Positions 1 to 8,009 of a DNA stretch of 64,000 nt are shown here, piece after piece. Source of the DNA: Nitrospinaceae bacterium (lineage in GTDB: Bacteria; Nitrospinota; Nitrospinia; Nitrospinales; JACRGP01); the NCBI GenBank assembly GCA_029261555.1, contig JAJDBB010000031.1:1-64000 (forward strand). The letters run 5' to 3'. The notes beneath the pieces are model-generated. The model worked only from the letters and a program-made list of their open reading frames with translations, was not told where the DNA came from and did not search any database. A program made the translations under genes and the position numbers. The stretch's first letter is position 1. Every line of letters starts with the position of its first letter.

Positions 1-247
1 TCGCGTCTCCCGGTTTCACCGTCAAAACGAAAATCGCCAACTCAATGGTTCCGAATATAAAGTTCTGAAACGATACCATTAAAAAACGAACCTCATTCTC
101 CGGAGTCAACCCTAAGGGAACCAAGGGAGCCAGATAAATGAAACCCACCAGGACGGTGTTGAAATTCAGGTTGAGATACAAGGCTCTCCCAAAAACCGCG
201 AGGTACATCACGAAGGCGCTATAAATCCAGAATTCTCCGACGCTCAA
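1..247 (-). CDS. hypothetical integral membrane protein, truncated by left window edge
   Basis: Minus-strand open frame from a TTG at 247 preceded by AGGGGAT; translation LSVGEFWIYSAFVMYLAVFGRALYLNLNFNTVLVGFIYLAPLVPLGLTPENEVRFLMVSFQNFIFGTIELAIFVLTV is hydrophobic throughout. Confidence 0.5.
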   Translation of the reverse strand, partial: MSVGEFWIYSAFVMYLAVFGRALYLNLNFNTVLVGFIYLAPLVPLGLTPENEVRFLMVSFQNFIFGTIELAIFVLTVKPGDA

Positions 248-402
248 GGTTTTATCCCCTATTTTTCCAGTCGCTTTTGGTATATATTAAAATAAAAATT
301 GTGCAAGCGGGTATTTTAGGCGCACAAACCCTGTGATGTAGCCTTCTGGAAGCTCTTTCCAAAAGGTTCCAACTATATATTATAAATATTTGAGGTTTTG
401 TC

Positions 403-2811
403 ATGAATTTGGATTTACGTTCTCTGAACCTTCCTCCGGAAGTCGTCCAGGAAATCGAAGAATTCACCTCGGAGGTCGAACGCCGCAACCGGGGAGAAGC
501 CAACGAAGAGGATTTTAAACGTTTTCGGTTACAGCAGGGCATTTATGGACAGCGCCAGGAAGAGGAACAAATGGTGCGCACCAAACTGCCCTATGGTCGC
601 ATCACCTCCGACCAGATGGCAGTTCTGGCCGAGTACGCGGAAAAATACTCCCACGGTATCCTGCACGTAACGACGCGACAAGACGTCCAGTTTCATTTCG
701 TAAAATTAAAAGACGTGCCGGACGCGATGACCTTTCTGTCCGAGCATGGAATCACCACGCGGGAAGCCTGCGGCAACACCGTGCGCAACGTCACCGGTTG
801 CCATAAATCCGGAACCTGCAAAGAGGAATATTTCGACGTCACCCCCTACGCCCAAGCCGTCTCCGAATATTTACTCCGGCACCAAACGACGCAAAACCTG
901 CCGCGCAAATTCAAAATCAGTTTTGGCGGCTGTCGCGGATGCGGCCTGGCTCCCATTCACGATATCGGGTTGAACGCCAGAATTCAAAATGAAAACGGCA
1001 AGGAAATTCGTGGGTTCCGCGTCCTGATGGGCGGCGGACTGGGTTCCTCCCCGCATTCGGCGAAGTTGCTGACGGAATTTTTACCCGTCGGCGACCTGCT
1101 CCGCACCAGCGAGGCGATCGTCCGCGTTTTCGACAAACACGGCGACAAGCAAAACCGCAACAAAGCGCGGTTCAAATTCGTGATCGACAAACTGGGACTG
1201 GAAAAAGTCCGCGAACTGGTCAAGGAGGAATTCGAGTCGCTGGCCGATACGACCTATCCGAAAATCGCGGTTCCAAAAGAGGAAATACCCGCGACCGCCG
1301 TCGTCGAACCCACCAACGAATTCGACAACGACCCCGATTTCATCAACTGGAAATCCCGCAACACCTGCGCGCAAAAGCAAGACGGGTTTTATAACGTGCA
1401 AGTCAAACTCCTGCTGGGAGACATGACCATTCCGCAGGCCCGCGCCATCGGCAAAATTTCCAAGGATCTGGGCGGCGGCGTCCTGGTGTTCACCGTTCAT
1501 CAAAACGTCATGATTCCCTGGGTTAAAGAAGAAGCCTTCGGCAGAGTGTTTGCCGAGTTGAAAAAAATCGACCTGCACAAATCGGGCACCGAAGAATTGA
1601 AGGATATTACTTGCTGTCCTGGGTCCGAAACCTGCAACCTGGGCATCACCCATTCGCGCGGCCTGGCCGCCACCCTTACGGAAAGCACGATCAACAAGTA
1701 CACGTCCTCGCAGGGAATGGACGGAGTGTCCATTAAAATCAGCGGCTGTCCAAATTCCTGCGGCCAACATCACATCGCCTCCATGGGTTTTAACGGCGGA
1801 GCCAAGAAGGTCAACGGCATATTAACGCCGCACTACGAGGTGATGATGGGCGGAAGGATTACGGACGACAAGGCGGATTTTGGAACTCCGGTCATCAAAA
1901 TTCCCGCGAAGAACGTAGCCTCGGCGGTAAGTCTCTCCATGGACAATTACAAGGAAAACAGAAAGGGAGATGAAACCTTTTCGGATTATTTCGACCGCAT
2001 GGGGAAAAAATATTTCTCCGAATTGCTTGACGACTTAAAGAATCTCCCGGCAATAGAGGAAGCTCCCGATTCCTACATCGATTTCTTCTCGGAGGGGAAA
2101 AAGTTTTCGCTGGACGACCGCGGCCAAGGGGAGTGTGCCGGCGCCTTGACGGACATCATCCAGGACCATATGGCCTTGGGCGACCGCGCCCTGTTCCAGG
2201 CCAAACTGGCGATCGAAAAAGAATCGGTCGCGGACGCCGCGCGGCACTCCAGCCGAGCCATAGCGGCTTACGCGCATGCCTTGTTGATGACGGAAGGAAT
2301 GGACTTTTCCGACGACATGAAAACTCTGGAGAAATTTCAATCGCTTATGGTGGAAACCGGAATCGTTTCGGAAAGTTTTGAAGGAATCGCCGAGCGGTTC
2401 GCCGCAATGCAGGAAGACGCCGACCTGGAGCAAACGCAAGCGGCCTATAAAGAAGCGCAACAACTGGCGCAGGACAGTCAGGAAGCTTACCAAAAAATGA
2501 AGAGCGATAAATCCCTACGCATCCGCGTCGGCTCTACCGGCAATAAGGGAAGCGCCGCTCCAACGACGTCGACCGCGTCTGGAAACGGTAAGGCAAAATC
2601 CGTCGATCTTTTGGGTGAAAAGTATCCCAACAGCTACGTCAAAACCAAGCTTCAGGTTGAAAGTCTGGCGAAGGGCGCCCGCTTGGAAGTGTTGATGGAT
2701 TCGGGAGAATCCTCGGACAACATTCCCGGCAACCTTCAAAAAGAAGGCCACCTCCTGATTTCAATGGACAAGGCGGGCGATCATTTCAAAATGATCATAG
2801 AAAAGGTTTAA
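403..2811 (+). CDS. ferredoxin-type nitrite/sulfite reductase with C-terminal helical (HEPN-like) region and TusA-like domain
   Basis: Siroheme/4Fe-4S motif CPGSETC (CX5C) ... GCPNSC (CX3C); NTVRNVTGC and DIGLNARI typical of NirA/SiR halves; C-terminus GEKYPNSYVKTKLQVESLAKGARLEVLMDSGESSDNIPGNLQKEGH resembles TusA. Confidence 0.9.
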   Translation: MNLDLRSLNLPPEVVQEIEEFTSEVERRNRGEANEEDFKRFRLQQGIYGQRQEEEQMVRTKLPYGRITSDQMAVLAEYAEKYSHGILHVTTRQDVQFHFVKLKDVPDAMTFLSEHGITTREACGNTVRNVTGCHKSGTCKEEYFDVTPYAQAVSEYLLRHQTTQNLPRKFKISFGGCRGCGLAPIHDIGLNARIQNENGKEIRGFRVLMGGGLGSSPHSAKLLTEFLPVGDLLRTSEAIVRVFDKHGDKQNRNKARFKFVIDKLGLEKVRELVKEEFESLADTTYPKIAVPKEEIPATAVVEPTNEFDNDPDFINWKSRNTCAQKQDGFYNVQVKLLLGDMTIPQARAIGKISKDLGGGVLVFTVHQNVMIPWVKEEAFGRVFAELKKIDLHKSGTEELKDITCCPGSETCNLGITHSRGLAATLTESTINKYTSSQGMDGVSIKISGCPNSCGQHHIASMGFNGGAKKVNGILTPHYEVMMGGRITDDKADFGTPVIKIPAKNVASAVSLSMDNYKENRKGDETFSDYFDRMGKKYFSELLDDLKNLPAIEEAPDSYIDFFSEGKKFSLDDRGQGECAGALTDIIQDHMALGDRALFQAKLAIEKESVADAARHSSRAIAAYAHALLMTEGMDFSDDMKTLEKFQSLMVETGIVSESFEGIAERFAAMQEDADLEQTQAAYKEAQQLAQDSQEAYQKMKSDKSLRIRVGSTGNKGSAAPTTSTASGNGKAKSVDLLGEKYPNSYVKTKLQVESLAKGARLEVLMDSGESSDNIPGNLQKEGHLLISMDKAGDHFKMIIEKV

Positions 2812-2817
2812 TGGAGG

Positions 2818-3699
2818 ATGCTTAAAAGCATGACCGGATTTGGCCGGTCTGAACAACAAAACGGGAATGTTTCCTGCAAGGTTGAAATTCGGTCGGTCAA
2901 CAACCGTTTCATTGAGGTCAAAACCCGTCTTCCCAAAAACCTGTCCGCCCTTGAAATAACCGTTCAGAAACTGGTCAAGAGGATTTGCGCGCGCGGGTCG
3001 TTCGACGTTTCCATCAGTATCGACACAACCAACGGCGGGGAAACGGATTGCGAATTGGTCCCCAACCTCGGACTTGCCGCGCAATACGTCCAGGCCGCCG
3101 ACCAGATTCAGAAAGAGTTTGGGTTGCAGGGAAGCCTTGATATCAACTCGCTCCTTTCGATTCGCGACGTCGTAAAGTTTCAACCTGTGGAGGTCGACGA
3201 ATCGCAAAGCGAAATCATTCTCCAATCCGTTGAAACGGCGCTTGGAGCTTTGACACAAATGCGCGAGACGGAAGGCAAAAGCCTGCATCAAGACGTATTG
3301 GGCCGAATTGAATCCATTGAGAAAATATTGGAAACCGTCAAAACCCGGCAACCGGAAATTTTGCAGGAATATCAGACTCGGTTGGGAGAGAAAGTAAAAA
3401 TCCTTAACGAGGGAGTGGACTTGGACCCTGCCAGGCTGGCGCAGGAAGTGGCCGTCATGGCCGACCGATGCGACGTGAGCGAGGAGACCACGCGCTTGGC
3501 CTGCCACCTGGAACAATTTAAAGTTTTGTTGGACAAGGACGAACCGATCGGGAGGAAGCTGGAATTCATCACCCAGGAAATCAACCGCGAGGTCAACACT
3601 ATCGGTTCCAAAACAACCGACTCCGAGGTATCCGGCGGGGTGATCGAGATCAAAAGTCTTCTGGAAAAAATACGCGAGCAATTGGCAAATATAGAGTGA
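2818..3699 (+). CDS. yicC: YicC family protein (putative endoribonuclease)
   Basis: MLKSMTGFGRSE start and EVNTIGSKTTD...EKIREQLANIE end typical of YicC; directly upstream of gmk. Confidence 0.93.
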   Translation: MLKSMTGFGRSEQQNGNVSCKVEIRSVNNRFIEVKTRLPKNLSALEITVQKLVKRICARGSFDVSISIDTTNGGETDCELVPNLGLAAQYVQAADQIQKEFGLQGSLDINSLLSIRDVVKFQPVEVDESQSEIILQSVETALGALTQMRETEGKSLHQDVLGRIESIEKILETVKTRQPEILQEYQTRLGEKVKILNEGVDLDPARLAQEVAVMADRCDVSEETTRLACHLEQFKVLLDKDEPIGRKLEFITQEINREVNTIGSKTTDSEVSGGVIEIKSLLEKIREQLANIE

Positions 3700-3753
3700 G
3701 CCGTTCTGGCTCCTAATAATTCCTTTTCCAAATCCCCTGCATTTCCAAGCGCC

Positions 3754-4383
3754 ATGAAAACCGAAGGCATATCCTACATACTCTCCGCCCCTTCGGGGAC
3801 GGGTAAGAGCACCGTCATCAAGCGACTGCGAGAGCTGGCCCCCAACCTGAAGCTTTCCATTTCCCATACCACCCGCTCCCCACGAAAAAACGAAGTCGAC
3901 GGCGAGGATTATTTTTTCATTTCCGAAGATGAATTCAAAGCCCGCCTAGAAAAAAAAGAATTTCTGGAATGGGCCAGAGTCCACAATAATTATTATGGAA
4001 CCGCGCGGCAAACCGTCGACAAGGCCAGAGAGAACGGCTGGGACGTCTTATTGGAAATCGACGTCCAGGGAGTCCAGACGCTCCGTGACATGACATTTCC
4101 CGGCGTTTATATTTTTATCGTCCCCCCGTCCCTGGACGAATTGCGCAGGCGCCTGGTGAAAAGGGGCACTGAACCGGAAGAAAAAATCGAACAACGTCTC
4201 CAGGTTGGAAAGGAAGAAATCAAACGCTACAAACTGTACGATTATATAGTCGCGAACCACGACGTTGAGGAAACGGCAACCAACATTCTTTCCATCTTCC
4301 GCGCGGCGCCGTGCGAGACCAACCGTTTCCAGGCGCCTTCGGAAGACATCCAGGCTCTTTTGGAATCAGAAGGCGAGAGATAA
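3754..4383 (+). CDS. gmk: guanylate kinase
   Basis: ISYILSAPSGTGKSTVIKRL P-loop, SHTTRSPR, EIDVQGVQ. Confidence 0.96.
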   Translation: MKTEGISYILSAPSGTGKSTVIKRLRELAPNLKLSISHTTRSPRKNEVDGEDYFFISEDEFKARLEKKEFLEWARVHNNYYGTARQTVDKARENGWDVLLEIDVQGVQTLRDMTFPGVYIFIVPPSLDELRRRLVKRGTEPEEKIEQRLQVGKEEIKRYKLYDYIVANHDVEETATNILSIFRAAPCETNRFQAPSEDIQALLESEGER

Positions 4384-4385
4384 TA

Positions 4386-5468
4386 ATGTCGAACATCGAT
4401 TTGGAATCAAAAGTCCGCCCGGCTATAAAAAAACTCAAGGCCTACCATGTCGACGCCTTCGACTGCGAAGTCCAGTTGCACGCCAACGAAAGCCCCTATC
4501 CCCCGCCGCCGGAACTTCTGCAATCTTTGGGAATCCAGTTGGGGGATTTGGAACTGAACCGTTATCCCGATCCCGCCTGCCAGACCTTGCGCGCAACCAT
4601 CGCCAAAAGAATTGGCCTCGCCGCCGGCCAGATCGTCGTCGGCAACGGGTCGGACGAAATGATCCAAATCCTGATGCAAATCTTCTGCGAGAGCGGCGAT
4701 TGCGTCGCCTTCCCCGATCCAACGTTTGCGATGTACTCTATCATCGCGCAAAGCATGGGCGTGGAACCGCTGGCCGTCCCGCTCGACGAGAACTGGGATT
4801 TCACCGCCGAATTTTTTCTTAAAAGCGTCGAATCTAAAAATCCAAAAATTATTTTTTTCAGTTATCCCAACAACCCGACCGGCAACTGTTTCTCCGCGGA
4901 CGCAATCCAAAAGATCATCGAAAGCTTTTCCGGGATTGTCGTGCTGGACGAAGCCTATCAGGATTTCTCCGGCAAAACGTTTGTCGCCGAAATGGCCCGT
5001 CACAATAACCTAGTGATGTTGCGGAGTCTTTCAAAAATTGGGCTGGCGGGTCTGCGCGTGGGATATTGCGCCGCCGACCCCTACGTCGCTGAAAACATCG
5101 ATAAAGTCCGGTTGCCTTACAATTCCAATTCCGTGTCGCAAATTATTTCCGAAAAACTCCTAGCCAATTTTTCGATGATTGAAACTCAAATCGAAGCCAT
5201 AACCAAAGAGAGAGACCGCTTGATGGCGGCGCTCGCGGAACCCCCCGAAGTAACGGTATTCCCCTCGGACTCGAATTTTATTTTATTTCGCGTAAAAGAA
5301 GCGGACGCCTTATTTAAAACTCTTGCCGACCGGGGCGTGTTGATTCGCAACCTGGGTTCCCATCCCCGCCTGACGGGTTGCCTGCGCGTCACCGTTGGAA
5401 CCCGCGAGGAGAACGATCGCTTCCTTTCCAAAATGAAACTTGCGCTTCGAGACTCAACGAACGCCTGA
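4386..5468 (+). CDS. hisC: histidinol-phosphate aminotransferase
   Basis: PLP-fold type I motifs: NESPYPPP, VGNGSDEMIQ, YPNNPTGN, LDEAYQDFSG, RSLSKIGLAGLRVGY; ATG at 4386 in frame within longer ORF. Confidence 0.93.
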   Translation: MSNIDLESKVRPAIKKLKAYHVDAFDCEVQLHANESPYPPPPELLQSLGIQLGDLELNRYPDPACQTLRATIAKRIGLAAGQIVVGNGSDEMIQILMQIFCESGDCVAFPDPTFAMYSIIAQSMGVEPLAVPLDENWDFTAEFFLKSVESKNPKIIFFSYPNNPTGNCFSADAIQKIIESFSGIVVLDEAYQDFSGKTFVAEMARHNNLVMLRSLSKIGLAGLRVGYCAADPYVAENIDKVRLPYNSNSVSQIISEKLLANFSMIETQIEAITKERDRLMAALAEPPEVTVFPSDSNFILFRVKEADALFKTLADRGVLIRNLGSHPRLTGCLRVTVGTREENDRFLSKMKLALRDSTNA

Positions 5469-5500
5469 GAACCCACGTAACGGGAAAGCGGAGAGAGAAG

Positions 5501-6517
5501 ATGAAAGTTTCCAAACCGGCTTTTCTAACCTTTCTGTTTTTGGGAATCAGCTTGGCGTGGTTTTTGGGATGGCGGTTTTATTATGAAGCCCACCGCCCCA
5601 CAAACCCAAAAGGCTCCCCTTTGGTTATAGAAATCAAACAGGGATCGCATTTAAAACAAATCGCCCTCGCACTGGAATCGAAGCGCCTGATTCGAAGCGC
5701 GACCGTATTCCGGATTCTGGCCTACCTTAAAAATAATCAAAACAAAATCAAATCCGGAGAGTATGAATTATCCCCGGCGGATACCGCCGCCGGTATTCTT
5801 CAAAAACTCACCGAAGGCCAAAGCGTCCTGCACCCGGTCACCTTCCCCGAAGGATTTAATCGGCGCGAGATAGCCGGTCTTCTGGAACAAAAGGGACTGG
5901 CCGACTCCGGGAAGTTTCTGAAACTGAGCGCGGACGCCGACTTTATTCGCGCGCTTGGATTTTCAGCGCCGACGTTGGAAGGCTATCTGTTTCCTGAAAC
6001 CTATCATTTCAACAAAACGACGGGCGCAGATAAAATTATCCGGACTATGGCGGACACGTTTAAAAAGCAAACCCGCTCCCTGAATCTGGAAACGCGAGCA
6101 AGAACGTTAAATTTTTCTCCTCATGAAATCGTTACCCTGGCCTCAATCATTGAAAAGGAAACCGGCAAAAATTCCGAGAGACGAGTAATATCCAGCGTGT
6201 TTCACAACCGCCTCAAAAAGAACATGCGCCTGCAATCCGACCCCACGGTCATTTTCGCTATCAAGGATTTCGACGGCAATATCCGCAAAAAGGACCTGTC
6301 GATAGACTCGCCTTACAACACCTACAGATATAAAGGCCTGCCGCCAGGTCCCATTGCCAACCCCGGGATAGAGTCCATTCGAGCCGCTTTGGCCCCCGCG
6401 GAAACAGGTTTTATCTATTTCGTTTCCAAACAGGACGGCAGTCACAAGTTTTCCACCAACCTCATCGAGCACAACCGGGCAGTGAGAAAGTATCAATTGA
6501 AACGAATCCATCGATAA
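5501..6517 (+). CDS. mltG: endolytic murein transglycosylase MltG (YceG-like)
   Basis: N-terminal TM, LEGYLFPETYHF, ASIIEKETG, LQSDPTVIFA, SPYNTYRYKGLPPGPIANPG. Confidence 0.94.
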   Translation: MKVSKPAFLTFLFLGISLAWFLGWRFYYEAHRPTNPKGSPLVIEIKQGSHLKQIALALESKRLIRSATVFRILAYLKNNQNKIKSGEYELSPADTAAGILQKLTEGQSVLHPVTFPEGFNRREIAGLLEQKGLADSGKFLKLSADADFIRALGFSAPTLEGYLFPETYHFNKTTGADKIIRTMADTFKKQTRSLNLETRARTLNFSPHEIVTLASIIEKETGKNSERRVISSVFHNRLKKNMRLQSDPTVIFAIKDFDGNIRKKDLSIDSPYNTYRYKGLPPGPIANPGIESIRAALAPAETGFIYFVSKQDGSHKFSTNLIEHNRAVRKYQLKRIHR

Positions 6518-6747
6518 CCTCCATTCCCTCACTCCTTTATCCCTCCTTAGTAAATTGCCTAAATTTTAGGCGCCTTCGATATACATATTTCCGCAAAACA
6601 ATACCGCTTATTCCCTTTTAATTTGCCTATTTACTTCCTCATCTCTTAAAAAAATGATAAATTAGGGCAGAACTTTTTCAATAAAATTGCCTCTTTTTAT
6701 TTTGGGCAAAATGTCGATAAGAATTCTTATGGAGAAGGGGGAAATCC

Positions 6748-7974
6748 ATGGAGAACACAGTGGCCTTAGAAAATAGCGGCGACGTTCTGTTCATGATGTT
6801 GGGAGCGGTTATGGTATTCGCCATGCACGGAGGGTTTGCGTTCCTGGAAGTGGGAACGGTGAGAAAGAAAAATCAGGTTAACGCCCTGGTAAAAATCATC
6901 GCCGATTTCGCTTTTTCTACCGTCATATATTTTGTCATTGGTTACGCCGTGGCTTACGGAATCTACTTCTACCAGTCCGCCGAGGTTTTGGTAGGCGAAA
7001 CCCGCGGCTACGAGATGGTGCACTTTTTCTTTTTGCTGACCTTCGCGGCGGCGGTTCCCGCAATCATTTCCGGAGGCATCGCCGAACGGGCCAAATTCTG
7101 GACCCAGGCGCTCGCCGCCGGGATATTCGTAGCGTTCGCCTATTCATTGTTTGAAGGCATGGTTTGGGGGCAGATCACTTTTCTGGGACAGGACGGCTCT
7201 TGGCTGGCCAACCTCACCGGCGCTCCGTTTCACGATTACGCCGGTTCCGTGGTGGTGCATTCCATGGGAGGCTGGATCGCTCTGACCGCCGTTTATGTCC
7301 TGGGACCGCGCATAGGACGCTGGACCTCGGATGGACAAAGCCGTCCCATTCCCGTCAGCAACATTCCCTTCCTCGCGTTGGGAAGTTGGATGCTCTGCAT
7401 CGGCTGGTTCGGATTTAACGTCATGTCCGCCGCAACCCTCACGGGCATTACCGGACTCGTGGCCATGAATTCGCTGTTTGCCATGGCGGGGGGAATTATC
7501 TTCGCGCTCGTGGTTTCCAAAAATGATCCGGGGTTTGTGCACAACGGCGCCTTGGCGGGACTCGTCGCCATTTGTGCGGGATCGGACAAGGTTCACCCTC
7601 TCGGCGCTTTCATCATAGGCGGCGTCGCGGCAATAATCTTTGTCAAAGGGTTTACCTGGGAACAGGAAAAATTAAAACTGGACGACGTGCTAGGCGTCTG
7701 GCCCCTGCACGGTCTCGCCGGAACCTGGGGCGGAATCGCCTGCGGCATTTTTGGAAGCAAAGCGTTGGGCGGCATGGGCGGAGTCAGCTTCATGGCCCAG
7801 TTCATCGGATCCCTGATCGCTATCGTCGTGGCGCTGGGTTTCGGGTTGGCGGTTTATAAAACTCTGGATTCTGTTTTCGGCATTCGCCTGTCTCCTGAAG
7901 AAGAAGCTAAAGGCTCTGACTTGACGATTCACAAGGTCAACGCCTATCCGGAAGAGGGCACAACTCGATTTTAG
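6748..7974 (+). CDS. amt: ammonium transporter (Amt family)
   Basis: Multi-TM; HSMGGWIALTAVYVLGPRIGRW and LHGLAGTWGGIACGIFG contain the twin-His pore motifs. Confidence 0.93.
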   Translation: MENTVALENSGDVLFMMLGAVMVFAMHGGFAFLEVGTVRKKNQVNALVKIIADFAFSTVIYFVIGYAVAYGIYFYQSAEVLVGETRGYEMVHFFFLLTFAAAVPAIISGGIAERAKFWTQALAAGIFVAFAYSLFEGMVWGQITFLGQDGSWLANLTGAPFHDYAGSVVVHSMGGWIALTAVYVLGPRIGRWTSDGQSRPIPVSNIPFLALGSWMLCIGWFGFNVMSAATLTGITGLVAMNSLFAMAGGIIFALVVSKNDPGFVHNGALAGLVAICAGSDKVHPLGAFIIGGVAAIIFVKGFTWEQEKLKLDDVLGVWPLHGLAGTWGGIACGIFGSKALGGMGGVSFMAQFIGSLIAIVVALGFGLAVYKTLDSVFGIRLSPEEEAKGSDLTIHKVNAYPEEGTTRF

Positions 7975-8009
7975 GTTCAGGATTTACGGATTTTGACGTT
8001 AATGTACCT

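Noticed and set aside
2761-3867. 368-aa minus-strand ORF in the track, antisense to yicC and the start of gmk
   Set aside because: Lies wholly opposite clearly recognisable genes; low-complexity Phe/Leu/Gln-rich translation typical of antisense shadow ORFs. Same reasoning applied to 1081-1773, 14159-15079, 34347-35246, 54271-54918 and 55865-56716.
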